Shown: positions 1-7,579 of the stretch, piece by piece
Numbering within the stretch: the stretch's first letter is position 1
How the letters are laid out: each line of letters starts with the position of its first letter
Origin: JAJPJX01 sp964568355
Lineage (GTDB): Bacteria > Acidobacteriota > Terriglobia > Bryobacterales > Bryobacteraceae
DNA: 13,565 bases
Direction of reading: 5' to 3'
NCBI GenBank assembly: GCA_964568355.1
Contig: CAZMRK010000407.1
Span: forward strand, 1-13,565
The notes under the pieces: model-generated
Told to the model about the DNA's origin: nothing
The model's database searches: none
Seen by the model: only the letters and a program-made list of their open reading frames with translations
Made by a program: the position numbers and the translations under genes

Positions 1-875
1 CGAAAATCGTTCCCCCTCCTGCTCCCGAGTTCATCTTCCGCGGAAACGCCGTCGCCGCCGGAGGATTCCTGACCAAGCTGGAGGGCAAGCCGATTCCATT
101 CGAAGAATCCAACATCACCACCCACGGCGAGAGCAGCCTGCCTGTCATCGGCGGCACGTCCCACACGGCGGTCGAAGCGCCTCCGCTCAGGTTCCCGAAC
201 TTCATCCAATACACCAACTGCGAGACGTCCGTCTCCGCCACCACCCAGCGCGACGTCGCAGTTACCACCCTGCGCGCCTCCGCCCAGAAGGTCCGGCTCA
301 CCACCAGCCCCTCGCCCGAGGACCGCGCTCCCAAAATCCGGTCCATTTCCTTTGTCGCGGACAATCTTTCGATCTCGGCCCGTTCGATCCACCCGCAGGT
401 GGGACAGGCCCAGTTTGAGCTGGTAGGATTGCCCGACACCTCCGGCATGTCCCTGATTCTCACCCCTTTTGAGGGCGAAACCAGCGTGGTGCCGCTGCGC
501 CTGGAGTACGACGAAAAGCTGCTCAGCTTCCGCACGCTTCAGGACGTCGAAAAGGCTTTCCGCTCGGACCAGAAATTTTTCGACGATCTTTGCCCCCGTC
601 TGCCGGGCGGCGAATCGCTGGTGTTCAAAAAAAGCCGGCTGCCGCGTACTCCGCATGGCTATGTCGTCTGTTCCATCGTGAGGCGGATCTACCGCGGCGG
701 GAAGGCCATCAACGGGCATGTGCTGGTGGAAAGGGGCTTCGGCAAGATCTTCTTCGGAGTCACGATCCTGGATGGGTACAGCCGACGCATCACGCTGGTT
801 CGGGCGAAAATGGGGTCGGATCCGGGAGGCGATATCTGCTTCACCGGCATCGACACCAACGGCATCTGGAACTAG
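1..875 (+). CDS. Hypothetical protein, 3' part (5' end outside window)
   Basis: The frame is open from position 3 without a stop to TAG at 873-875, giving about 290 visible residues. A GTG at 399 could be called as a start, but coding-like sequence continues upstream of it to the window edge, so the gene very probably begins outside. I do not recognise the family. The visible part has a proline- and threonine-rich stretch (roughly the first 110 residues, including one Cys), then alternating hydrophobic/polar segments suggesting beta-structure. It ends in a compact domain with two Cys and a Gly/Asp-rich tail (SDPGGDICFTGIDTNGIWN). No transmembrane helix is seen in the visible part. It is on the same strand as the downstream CHAT lipoprotein, but a 120-bp gap with strong inverted repeats separates them, so cotranscription is doubtful. 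Function unknown; it may be exported, but the signal region is not in view. Confidence 0.7.
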   Translation, partial: KIVPPPAPEFIFRGNAVAAGGFLTKLEGKPIPFEESNITTHGESSLPVIGGTSHTAVEAPPLRFPNFIQYTNCETSVSATTQRDVAVTTLRASAQKVRLTTSPSPEDRAPKIRSISFVADNLSISARSIHPQVGQAQFELVGLPDTSGMSLILTPFEGETSVVPLRLEYDEKLLSFRTLQDVEKAFRSDQKFFDDLCPRLPGGESLVFKKSRLPRTPHGYVVCSIVRRIYRGGKAINGHVLVERGFGKIFFGVTILDGYSRRITLVRAKMGSDPGGDICFTGIDTNGIWN

Positions 876-881
876 TACTCT

Positions 882-908
882 GACCGTGAAGTCCGCTCCC
901 TCACGGTC
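882..908 (+). terminator. Possible terminator hairpin after the first gene
   Basis: GACCGTGA (882-889) and TCACGGTC (901-908) form a perfect 8-bp stem with an 11-nt loop, starting 7 bp after the stop codon of the upstream gene. There is no U-run after the stem, so it is not a classical intrinsic terminator. The right arm lies inside the repeat unit at 893-918, so it may simply be part of a repeat-derived structure. Confidence 0.35.
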
Positions 909-918
909 GCGGTTCAGT
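893..918 (+). repeat. Interspersed 26-bp repeat, copy A
   Basis: This 26-bp unit has the pattern CCGCT..CT.ACG..CGCGG followed by (T/C)TC.GT. Related units are found at 925-950 (opposite strand), 12785-12810 and 12839-12864. Copies A and C (12839-12864) differ at only 3 of 26 positions. All copies are intergenic. With its inverted neighbour at 925-950 it can form a long imperfect hairpin, like REP-type palindromic repeats. Confidence 0.65.
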
Positions 919-924
919 GGCGAA

Positions 925-950
925 ACGGAACCGCGCGCGTCAGCAAGCGG
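925..950 (-). repeat. Interspersed 26-bp repeat, inverted copy
   Basis: Read on the minus strand this is the same unit as copy A, and 23 consecutive bases (928-950) are identical to the reverse complement of 12785-12807 about 11.8 kb away. The pair 893-918/925-950 is head-to-head with a 6-bp spacer and could fold into a cruciform or hairpin. An exact 23-bp match in two non-coding gaps is not expected by chance. Confidence 0.7.
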
Positions 951-975
951 GCGAACGGAACGATCCGGTCGCAGT

Positions 976-995
976 GCCAGCCGGCCGGGGCTGGC
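976..995 (+). promoter_or_regulatory. Hairpin abutting the CHAT gene start codon
   Basis: GCCAGCC (976-982) and GGCTGGC (989-995) form a perfect, GC-rich 7-bp stem with a 6-nt loop, and the ATG of the CHAT lipoprotein gene begins at the next base (996). The only Shine-Dalgarno-like purine run (GGGG, 987-990) is in the loop and 3' arm, so folding would mask ribosome access. It could be a translational control structure or a terminator-like barrier; the sequence alone does not decide. Confidence 0.35.
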
Positions 996-3428
996 ATGAG
1001 ACGCCTGCTTGCGTGCATCCTGCTGCTGGCCGGTTGCCGCACCGCTGAACCTCCGGAGGCCGTCTATCAAAAAGCCATTCGCGCCTCGCGCAACGGGAAT
1101 GCTTCCGAGGCGTTGACGCTCGCCCGCCAGGCCGCGCAGCGGTGTCCGGCCGGGTCGGAGTGCCGCGCCGCCGCGCGCCTGCTCGAAGCCGAAACCCTGC
1201 TGCGCGACGGGCGGCTGGATGCCGCTGCCGCGATCCTCGCCGAGCCGCTGCCTCAAGGCCGCGCGTTTGAACCATGGAAGGCCCGGAGCTGGATGCTCCA
1301 GGGCGGGCTCGCCATCACTCGCGGCCGGCTCGACGAGGCGCAAAACCTGCTGCGCCGTTCCGAGGAACTGGCCGCCTCCATCGACGCCTGGGACGTACTC
1401 TACGACGCCCAGCACTGGCAGGGCCAGCTACTGTTCGGCCTGGGCCGCCCCGCCGAGGCCGAGGCGATGTTCCAGCGCGAACTGGCCCAGTCCTCCGCCC
1501 GCCAGGACAGCTACCACCAGGCGCTGGCCTTCAACGGCCTGGGCATGATCCGTTTGAAACAATCGCGCTTCGATGAGGCCATCCCCTGGTTCCAGCGCAC
1601 CATCGAGGCCGCCAACCGCAGCGGCATCCAGCGCATGACCTCGGCCGCCAGTGTCAATCTGGGCATCTGCTATTCCAGCCTGGGTAATTTTGACGAAGCT
1701 CTCCAGTCCCTGCGCCATGCCATCGATCTGCTGGGACCGGCCGGCCTGGCCACCTACCGCAGCAGCCTGTTGGGAGAGATCGCCGGCACGCACCTGCGGC
1801 AGGGCGACGTCCGCGGCGCCATTCCCAACTACCAGCAGGCGCTCGCGCTCGCCCGCACCGACGACGAAATCGGCCTGTGGCACCGCAACCTCGCCGCCGC
1901 CTATATCCAGGACCACGATTGGGACCAGGCCGAGCGCAGCAACCGCGCCGCCCGGTTGCGCGCCCGCGACGATCAGGCGCGCGCTTTCGTCGAGCAGAAT
2001 GCCGCCGCCATCGCCAGCGGCCGCAAGCGCTACGACGAGGCGGAACGGCTCTACCGGGAGGCCATCCGCCTGGCGGGTGGGAATCCCGTCGTGCTGTGGG
2101 AATCGCACGCCGGCCTGGCTGAAATCTACCAGGAGATGAACGATGCCGCCCGCGCCGACCAGGAGTTCACCGAAACGCTGGCCATCATTTCCCGCAACGT
2201 GAGCCGGCTCTCGCGCGACGACTATAAGCTGACCTTCTTCTCCCGCCTGATCGGCTTCTATCAAAACTATGTGCGCGCCCTGGTAGGCCGGAGCGCCTTC
2301 GAGCGGGCCCTGGCCGTCGCCGATTCCAGCCGCGCCCGCATCCTGTTCGAACGCCTGGCCCTCAAGCGCGACGCCGCGCTCTCTTCCGGCCGCGACTACC
2401 AGCGGATCGCCCGCCTGACCGGGAGCACGCTGCTGTTCTACTGGCTGGCGCCGCGCGGATCGTACCTGTGGGTGGTCACGCCGGCCGGCATCCGCCCGCC
2501 CGTCGAACTGCCGCCCTCCGGGGAGATCCAGCAGTGGGTGGACCAGTACCGTGCCACCATCGAGCAGCGCGGCGATCCCATTGCGCGGGAAAGCGCCTCC
2601 GGCCGTAAGCTCTACGAGACCCTGGTGGCTCCCGCGCTCCGCTGGATCCCGCGCGGTTCGAAGGTGATCCTGGTGCCGGATGGCGCGCTCGACTGGCTGA
2701 ATTTCGAGACCCTGCCCATCTACGGCCCGTCGCCGCACTACTGGATCGAAGACGTGCGCCTGGAAGTGGCGCCGTCACTGAGCGTGCTGCTGGCCGGCCC
2801 GGAGCCCTCCCGCGGCGCCCGGCCGGACTCGCTACTGGTGATCGGCGACCCGGTTTCCCCTACCCCGGAGTTCCCCAAGCTGCCGTACGCCGCCGAAGAG
2901 ATCGAAGCCATCCGGCGCAAATTTCCGCCGTCTGGCGTACGCGTCTTCAGCGGCGCCGACGCGCGGCCCGCCGTCTACGAGCAGGCGCAGCCCGGCCGCT
3001 ATTCCGTGCTGCACTTCAGCGCCCACGCCGTCGCCAACCAGCAGAGCCCGCTCGATTCCGCGATCATCCTCTCCCAGCAGGGCGACAACTACAAGCTATA
3101 CGCCCGCAGCGTCATGACCGTGCCCATCCACGCCGACCTGGTGACGATTTCCGCCTGCCGCAGCGCCGGCGCCCGGTCCTACTCCGGCGAGGGCCTGGTG
3201 GGCTTTGCCTGGGCTTTTCTGCAGGCGGGCGCGCGGCACGTCATCGCCGGGTTATGGGATGTCGCCGACAGCTCGACACCCCAGATCATGGACGTCCTCT
3301 ACGCCCGCCTGCGCGCCGGAACCGGCCCGGCGGAAGCCCTGCGGGAATCCAAGCTCCAGCTCATCCACTCCCCGCAGATCTACCGCCGGCCCTACTACTG
3401 GGGTCCCTTCCAGCTCTACCTGCGCTAA
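996..3428 (+). CDS. TPR and CHAT domain lipoprotein
   Basis: An 810-aa protein. The N-terminus MRRLLACILLLAGC is a lipoprotein signal with lipobox LAGC; Cys14 would be lipidated, and the next residue (Arg) is not the Asp that retains lipoproteins in the inner membrane. Residues about 50-400 are alpha-helical tetratricopeptide-like repeats, recognisable from repeated patterns such as ALAFNGLGMIRLKQSRFDEA (from about 175) and AASVNLGICYSSLGNFDEAL. Residues about 535-808 form a CHAT domain, a caspase-fold (clan CD) module: VPDGALDWLNFETLP, then LHFSAHA with the expected catalytic His677, then TISACRSA with Cys721, and the typical GEGLVGFAWAFLQAGARHVI and GLWDVAD motifs. Both expected catalytic residues are present, so it may be an active cysteine protease. 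The ATG at 996 fits the lipobox spacing although no good ribosome site precedes it. Its substrate and trigger are unknown. It ends 10 bp from the convergent receptor gene. Confidence 0.93.
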   Translation: MRRLLACILLLAGCRTAEPPEAVYQKAIRASRNGNASEALTLARQAAQRCPAGSECRAAARLLEAETLLRDGRLDAAAAILAEPLPQGRAFEPWKARSWMLQGGLAITRGRLDEAQNLLRRSEELAASIDAWDVLYDAQHWQGQLLFGLGRPAEAEAMFQRELAQSSARQDSYHQALAFNGLGMIRLKQSRFDEAIPWFQRTIEAANRSGIQRMTSAASVNLGICYSSLGNFDEALQSLRHAIDLLGPAGLATYRSSLLGEIAGTHLRQGDVRGAIPNYQQALALARTDDEIGLWHRNLAAAYIQDHDWDQAERSNRAARLRARDDQARAFVEQNAAAIASGRKRYDEAERLYREAIRLAGGNPVVLWESHAGLAEIYQEMNDAARADQEFTETLAIISRNVSRLSRDDYKLTFFSRLIGFYQNYVRALVGRSAFERALAVADSSRARILFERLALKRDAALSSGRDYQRIARLTGSTLLFYWLAPRGSYLWVVTPAGIRPPVELPPSGEIQQWVDQYRATIEQRGDPIARESASGRKLYETLVAPALRWIPRGSKVILVPDGALDWLNFETLPIYGPSPHYWIEDVRLEVAPSLSVLLAGPEPSRGARPDSLLVIGDPVSPTPEFPKLPYAAEEIEAIRRKFPPSGVRVFSGADARPAVYEQAQPGRYSVLHFSAHAVANQQSPLDSAIILSQQGDNYKLYARSVMTVPIHADLVTISACRSAGARSYSGEGLVGFAWAFLQAGARHVIAGLWDVADSSTPQIMDVLYARLRAGTGPAEALRESKLQLIHSPQIYRRPYYWGPFQLYLR

Positions 3429-3438
3429 AGCGGAAACC

Positions 3439-6400
3439 TCAAAACAGCAGTTTCAGGCCGAACTGGATCTGGCGCGGATCGTCCGCTCCGGTGATCTTGC
3501 CGACGTTCGACGGCGAAGAGATGTTCGCCGCCGGATTCTGGAAATTGGCGTGGTTCGGCATGTTGAAGAACTCCGCGCGGAACTGCACTTTCACGCGTTC
3601 GGTAATGGACGTGTCCTTCAACACACTCACATCGAAAACGACCTGCCCCGGACCGAACAGCAGGTTTCTCGCCGAATTGCCGTAGGTGTAGGGCGCCGGC
3701 ACGACGTAGCCCGAAGGATCGAACCAGCGGCTGATGGAGCGCTCTCCGCGCGGCAGCGCGCCTACGTTCACGACATCCGCGCGGTTGCCGATCCAGCCCG
3801 GCAGCGAGGGCGAGAACGTGACCGAAAACGGCTGGCCGGTGCGCAGCGAGGTAATGCCCGCGATGTTCCAGCCGCCGATCAGCTTGCCCGCGGCGCCTTT
3901 TACGTTGGCGAAGCGCTTGCCCGGTCCGAACGGCAGTTCGTAGTAGTAAGCAGCCGTGAAGACATGGCGGCGGACCTGGTCGGAATTGCCGCGGCTGCCC
4001 CGGTTGTCGTAAGGATTCTGCGGAGCGCCCACGATCGGCGTGTCGTCCAGCGAACGGTTCCAGGAGTACTCGATCTGGAAGTTCAGCCCGTGCCCCATGC
4101 GCTTGATGGCTTCGAGCTGTAACTGGTGCAGTGTGGAATCACCGGCGCTGTTGAGCAGCAGAATGTCCGACCAGGGCTGGTACGGACGGCTGGACTGCAG
4201 CGTTCCCGGCACTTGCACTGCCGGAACGTTGATGGCGTTGTTGTAGTACGGCAGGTGGCTGGTCTTGTTGCCGATGTAGGAGGCGCGCACGCCCAGGTTG
4301 CCGGAAAGTTCGTGCTCCACCGTGAAATTCCACTGCTGCGAGACGCTGTTGTGGATATCCTGCTGCACAGCGGTGATGCTGGGGTTCGGAGAAAGCGCTC
4401 CGGCGCCGGGGAACGGCTGGGCCAGGGTCAGCGAAGGCGTGGGACCGGGAGCCGCCTCAAAGGTCTCCGAGAGCAGGAACGGCGGGTTGCTGAATCCCAT
4501 CTGGCGGAAGCCGATGTAGACCGGCAGGATGTTGTAGTACATTCCCGCGCCGCCGCGGATGACGGTGCGGTTGTTGTGAAACGGCCTGTAAGCGAAGCCC
4601 AGCCGCGGCGCGAAATTCCGCTTGTCGGGCTTCAGGACGGTCGCGTTGGGGTCGGTGACGATGGGATAGGTGGATGCCAGCCGCGGCAGCGCCTGCGGCG
4701 GCAGACTGGCGCGCGGGATGACCAGCTTGTTCGTGGCGAAGTCCAGGTTCGCCTGGGCCAGGTCACGCTCCTTCCAGGTGCTCTGCATCATCCAGCGGAC
4801 ACCGAAGTTCAGCGTAAAGTTCGGCGTGACCTGCCAATCATCCTGGATATAGGCGCTGTAGCGGGTCTGGTAGAAGAGGTTTACGGCGGTGGGCGTAGAG
4901 CGGTAGGTGAAGGCCGGATCGCCCAGCAGGAAATCGGCGAAGGCGTGGGCCGGCTGGGCAGGCTGGCTGGGATTACTGTTGGTGAAGCGGCCGCTGAAAT
5001 CGAAACGGCCCAGCCCGGCGTTCTGCGCAATGCTGGTAAGCAATCCGAAGGCTCCCGGCGGGGACGAGACGCGGAAATTGGCGATGTCGAAGCCGGTCTT
5101 GAAGGTGTGGGAGCCGCGAATCATGGTCAGGTTGTCGATGATCTGGCGGGTAAACTGCTTTCCGCGGGCGCTCCCGCCGTAATCGCCAATGGCCACGTGG
5201 CCGGTTCCGAAATTGATATTCGGCAGACCGCCTTCGGGCAGCGGCCCGTAGAGATCCGGGAAGATGGAGCGCGGATCGAAATCGGTATTCATGCCCAGGC
5301 GCACGCTGCCGTGATAGAGATAGGCGAAACGCGCTTCGTTGAGCATCCGCGGCGAAAAATTGTGCTGCCAGGTGCCGTTCGCCACCTGCGTGAAGAAGCC
5401 GCCGTCGCCCCAGGACCCATAGCCGGTGGGGTAGGCCTGGGCGACGGTGTAAAGACCGCTCTTCGAAGAGCTGAAGTTCGCCCAGAACGTATCCTTTTCG
5501 CTGAAGTGGTGGTCCACGCGCACAAAAAAGCGGTTGATGTCGCCGTTGTTGGGGTTATTGACTACCAGGTTGTTGATGGTGCCCGCCGGACCGGTGCCCG
5601 GCAGATTGGGCAGCAGCACGTAATTGATCAGCTTGGTGGAGCGCGGATCGATGCGGTTGGCGGGGATCTGGTTATTGGGAAACGGGGTGCCCGCCAGAGG
5701 ATCGAGAATGGCCGGCAGGCCGCTGAAGTTGCCGTTGCGCATGGCCGGGGTGGCCACGCTCAGCGTATAGGTGGAGGAAGCGCGCTCGCGCAGAGCCTCG
5801 TAGCCGCCGAAGAGGAACGTCTTGTCGCGGCGGATGGGGCCGCCCGCCGCAAACCCGAACTCGTTGCGGTTGTAGGGAGGCCGGACCGGGGAGAAGAAGT
5901 TCCGGGCCGCATAGGCTTTATTCCGGTTGAACTCATAGGCCGACCCGTGCAGCTCATTCGTGCCGGACTTGGTGGTGATGGTGATGGCGGTGGCGCCTTC
6001 GAACTCCGCCTTCTGGTTGTTGGAATCGATCTTGAACTCGCTCACCACATCGACCGAGGGCAGGGTCGCCATGCCGTTGCGATAGGTGTAGGCGCCGCCG
6101 CCATTGCCCGGGTCGTTGAAGGCAGCACCGTCGACGTTGAAGCTCACGCCGCCCCAGTAGGAACTGCCGGCGACGCGCGGATTAGACGCGCTGTCGGTCG
6201 TCACACCGGCGGAGATGCGGATCAGACGGTCCAGATAGCGGCCATTGAGCGGCAGCGTGGTCACCTGCTGGCTCTGCATGACGTTGCCGATGGTGGCGTT
6301 CTCCGAATTGACCAGCGGAGCGGCGGCGGTGACTTCCACCGATTGCTGCACCGCTCCGACTTCCAGGGTGAAATCCTGACGGGCGGTGCGGTTGGGCAGC

Positions 6401-6699
6401 AGCACCAGATCCTTGGCCAGTGCCTGGCGGAAACCGGCGGCCTCGGCCTTGACGCTATAGCTGCCGGCACCCAGGCCCGGCGCGACATACTCGCCGCTGG
6501 AGCCGGTGGTGGTCTTGAACTCCACATTCGTGCCCTGGTTCGTCACGGTAATCGAAACCGACTGGATGCCTCCGCCGGAAGCGTCGCGGACGGTACCCAC
6601 GATGGTTCCGGTCACATTCTGCGCGAGCGCGGACGGAACGGCCGCCAGCAGGCAAGCCAACAGACAGATACAGTTTTTCCCGGATACAAAGCTTCGCAT
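3439..6699 (-). CDS. Oar-like TonB-dependent receptor 1
   Basis: A 1086-aa outer-membrane protein. The start at 6699 is preferred over an in-frame ATG at 6834 because it has a strong ribosome site (AGGAGGGTGA) and begins directly with a signal peptide (MRSFVSGKNCICLLACLLAA, likely cleavage after ALA at residue 26). Residues about 28-115 match the carboxypeptidase-regulatory-like beta-sandwich (GTIVGTVRDASGGGIQSV, then GEYVAPGLGAGSYSVKAEAAGF). Residues about 120-255 are the plug region (TTLPLNGRYLDRLI; VSFNVDGAAF; ITITTKSGTNELHGSAYEF). The rest is a long beta-barrel rich in aromatic strands, with YSAYIQDDWQVTPNFTLNFG and NFAPRLGFAYRPF, ending in Phe as outer-membrane barrels usually do. Such receptors take up large substrates through the TonB system or act in surface processes; the ligand cannot be read from sequence. 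It is divergent from the 189-aa gene at 6960, and the shared gap holds paired palindromes. Confidence 0.93.
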   Translation of the reverse strand: MRSFVSGKNCICLLACLLAAVPSALAQNVTGTIVGTVRDASGGGIQSVSITVTNQGTNVEFKTTTGSSGEYVAPGLGAGSYSVKAEAAGFRQALAKDLVLLPNRTARQDFTLEVGAVQQSVEVTAAAPLVNSENATIGNVMQSQQVTTLPLNGRYLDRLIRISAGVTTDSASNPRVAGSSYWGGVSFNVDGAAFNDPGNGGGAYTYRNGMATLPSVDVVSEFKIDSNNQKAEFEGATAITITTKSGTNELHGSAYEFNRNKAYAARNFFSPVRPPYNRNEFGFAAGGPIRRDKTFLFGGYEALRERASSTYTLSVATPAMRNGNFSGLPAILDPLAGTPFPNNQIPANRIDPRSTKLINYVLLPNLPGTGPAGTINNLVVNNPNNGDINRFFVRVDHHFSEKDTFWANFSSSKSGLYTVAQAYPTGYGSWGDGGFFTQVANGTWQHNFSPRMLNEARFAYLYHGSVRLGMNTDFDPRSIFPDLYGPLPEGGLPNINFGTGHVAIGDYGGSARGKQFTRQIIDNLTMIRGSHTFKTGFDIANFRVSSPPGAFGLLTSIAQNAGLGRFDFSGRFTNSNPSQPAQPAHAFADFLLGDPAFTYRSTPTAVNLFYQTRYSAYIQDDWQVTPNFTLNFGVRWMMQSTWKERDLAQANLDFATNKLVIPRASLPPQALPRLASTYPIVTDPNATVLKPDKRNFAPRLGFAYRPFHNNRTVIRGGAGMYYNILPVYIGFRQMGFSNPPFLLSETFEAAPGPTPSLTLAQPFPGAGALSPNPSITAVQQDIHNSVSQQWNFTVEHELSGNLGVRASYIGNKTSHLPYYNNAINVPAVQVPGTLQSSRPYQPWSDILLLNSAGDSTLHQLQLEAIKRMGHGLNFQIEYSWNRSLDDTPIVGAPQNPYDNRGSRGNSDQVRRHVFTAAYYYELPFGPGKRFANVKGAAGKLIGGWNIAGITSLRTGQPFSVTFSPSLPGWIGNRADVVNVGALPRGERSISRWFDPSGYVVPAPYTYGNSARNLLFGPGQVVFDVSVLKDTSITERVKVQFRAEFFNMPNHANFQNPAANISSPSNVGKITGADDPRQIQFGLKLLF

Positions 6700-6700
6700 G

Positions 6701-6710
6701 TCACCCTCCT
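6701..6710 (-). promoter_or_regulatory. Ribosome binding site deciding the receptor 1 start
   Basis: On the minus strand AGGAGGGTGA lies immediately before the ATG at 6699, with suitable spacing to the AGGAGG core. It supports the 6699 start and rejects the upstream in-frame ATG at 6834, which would add 45 residues before the signal peptide. Confidence 0.8.
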
Positions 6711-6742
6711 GAGCAAATAGCCAAACAAATGCGATTTGGGAG

Positions 6743-6771
6743 AGGATATCACGTTCGCAGACGAATGCGAA
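6743..6771 (-). promoter_or_regulatory. Putative sigma70-type promoter for receptor 1
   Basis: On the minus strand TTCGCA (6766-6771) and TATCCT (6743-6748) are separated by 17 bp, each matching 4 of 6 consensus bases, and the -10 has an extended TG motif. Transcription would start near 6736, leaving a leader of about 37 nt that contains the ribosome site. Predicted by eye only. Confidence 0.4.
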
Positions 6772-6863
6772 AAATTTGGTGTCCGTTTTCATAGGGTTGC
6801 GGCCCAGTACAGGGTCTGGGACCAGGGCCCGCATGGCATAGTAAGGGCGGGGGTCCGGAGCGG

Positions 6864-6889
6864 AAAACCGAAACGGTAGTTTCGGTTTT
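6864..6889. promoter_or_regulatory. Palindromic operator-like site 1
   Basis: Perfect 11-bp inverted arms AAAACCGAAAC (6864-6874) and GTTTCGGTTTT (6879-6889) with a 4-bp centre GGTA. Its inner 22 bp (6866-6887) match site 2 at 20 of 22 positions. The GAAAC/GTTTC arms around a short centre resemble operators of LacI-family regulators, but the binding protein is unknown. It lies upstream of both divergent genes. A terminator was considered because a T-run follows the right arm, but the repeat of the palindrome 65 bp away favours a protein-binding site. Confidence 0.65.
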
Positions 6890-6930
6890 TCGGACGGCGC
6901 CTCAATCCATTCAACAAGATAGGGAGAACG

Positions 6931-6952
6931 AACCGAAACGGCCGTTTCGGTT
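6931..6952. promoter_or_regulatory. Palindromic operator-like site 2
   Basis: A perfect 22-bp palindrome: arms AACCGAAAC and GTTTCGGTT around GGCC. It sits 65 bp (centre to centre) from site 1 and ends 7 bp before the ATG of the 189-aa gene, covering the place where a ribosome site would be. Protein bound here would block expression of that gene; bound with site 1 it could loop or span the divergent promoter region. Confidence 0.7.
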
Positions 6953-6959
6953 TTCCAAC

Positions 6960-7529
6960 ATGCAAAACGAAGGACTGCTGCACCTGGGCTCGTGGCTGGG
7001 ACGCCACCAGGCCTTTCACCTCCTGGCCAACCGCTGTTCGGCCGCCGATGCCGAATGCCTGCGCGCCATCCGCACCAGCGGCGAATACAAGAAACTGGGC
7101 CTCAATTGGGAGGAATTTTGTAAACAGTACGCCGGAGTGAGCCGGGTCTATGCCGATCGGCTGATCGGGTACCTGGACGAGTTCGGCGCGAGCTATTTCC
7201 GGCTGGCGGAGCTGATGCAGATTTCCGCTGAGACCTACCGGCTGATTGCCGGCTCGGTATCGGAAGAGGGCCTGGAGCATAGCGGCGAGCGGATCCCCAT
7301 CGCGCCCGAGAATCGTTCACGCCTGACCGCGGCAGTGCAACAACTGCGCGTTGCCGGAAGCACGAAGGTCCCCACCGCAGCTTCGCTGGGGAAGCGCCTG
7401 GACGCGTTTCTCGAAGAAGCGCAGGCGGCCGCGGCGATTGAAGCGCTGCGCCCGGACGTAGCCGCGCTGCTCGATCGTTCGCTCGGTGAAATCGCGCGGC
7501 TGGCCGAAGGGCTACGCACCGTTCCGTAG
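6960..7529 (+). CDS. Hypothetical protein with putative helix-turn-helix
   Basis: 189 aa, soluble, no signal peptide. I do not recognise a named family. Residues about 44-72 (KLGLNWEEFCKQYAGVSRVY, then ADRLIGYLDEF) have the pattern 'F..(Y/F)C.......S...A.RLI' seen in helix-turn-helix segments of phage and plasmid DNA-binding proteins, where a short helix, a turn and a recognition-like helix follow each other. The C-terminal half (about 140-185) is Ala/Leu/Glu-rich and probably helical, perhaps for self-association. The ATG at 6960 has no Shine-Dalgarno sequence; the frame is open upstream but offers no better start, so a short or absent leader is possible. A perfect palindrome ends 7 bp before it, suggesting tight, possibly self-directed, control. 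Its divergent arrangement with receptor 1 makes a local regulator the best guess, not proven. Confidence 0.75.
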   Translation: MQNEGLLHLGSWLGRHQAFHLLANRCSAADAECLRAIRTSGEYKKLGLNWEEFCKQYAGVSRVYADRLIGYLDEFGASYFRLAELMQISAETYRLIAGSVSEEGLEHSGERIPIAPENRSRLTAAVQQLRVAGSTKVPTAASLGKRLDAFLEEAQAAAAIEALRPDVAALLDRSLGEIARLAEGLRTVP

Positions 7530-7579
7530 GGTGACGGCCGCGGCCGGTTCCCGAAGCCGAGCCGCGGCGCCCCCGACAT

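Noticed and set aside
1428..2738. 436-codon open frame on the minus strand
   Set aside because: Antisense to the TPR-CHAT gene; composition is shadow-like and there is no ribosome site or recognisable domain.
3429..3438. Bidirectional terminator between the convergent CHAT and receptor 1 genes
   Set aside because: The gap is 10 bp with no inverted repeat or T-run; I see nothing to support a terminator.
4126..6720. 864-codon open frame on the plus strand
   Set aside because: It is antisense to receptor 1, whose domains, signal peptide and ribosome site are clear. The translation is a low-complexity Gly/Ala/Arg/Val shadow without any known fold, a common effect of high GC.
6700..6834. 45-residue N-terminal extension of receptor 1 from the ATG at 6834
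   Set aside because: The signal peptide and a strong ribosome site place the start at 6699; the extension would also cover the predicted promoter.
6864..6890. Intrinsic terminator (stem followed by T-run)
   Set aside because: The stem is AT-rich, it lies upstream of both genes rather than after one, and the same palindrome recurs 65 bp away, which fits an operator better.
7531..7570. GC-rich palindromic stretch (CGGCCGCGGCCG and neighbours) after the 189-aa gene
   Set aside because: It may be a degenerate relative of the 26-bp repeat or a terminator, but in such GC-rich sequence the match is too weak to call.
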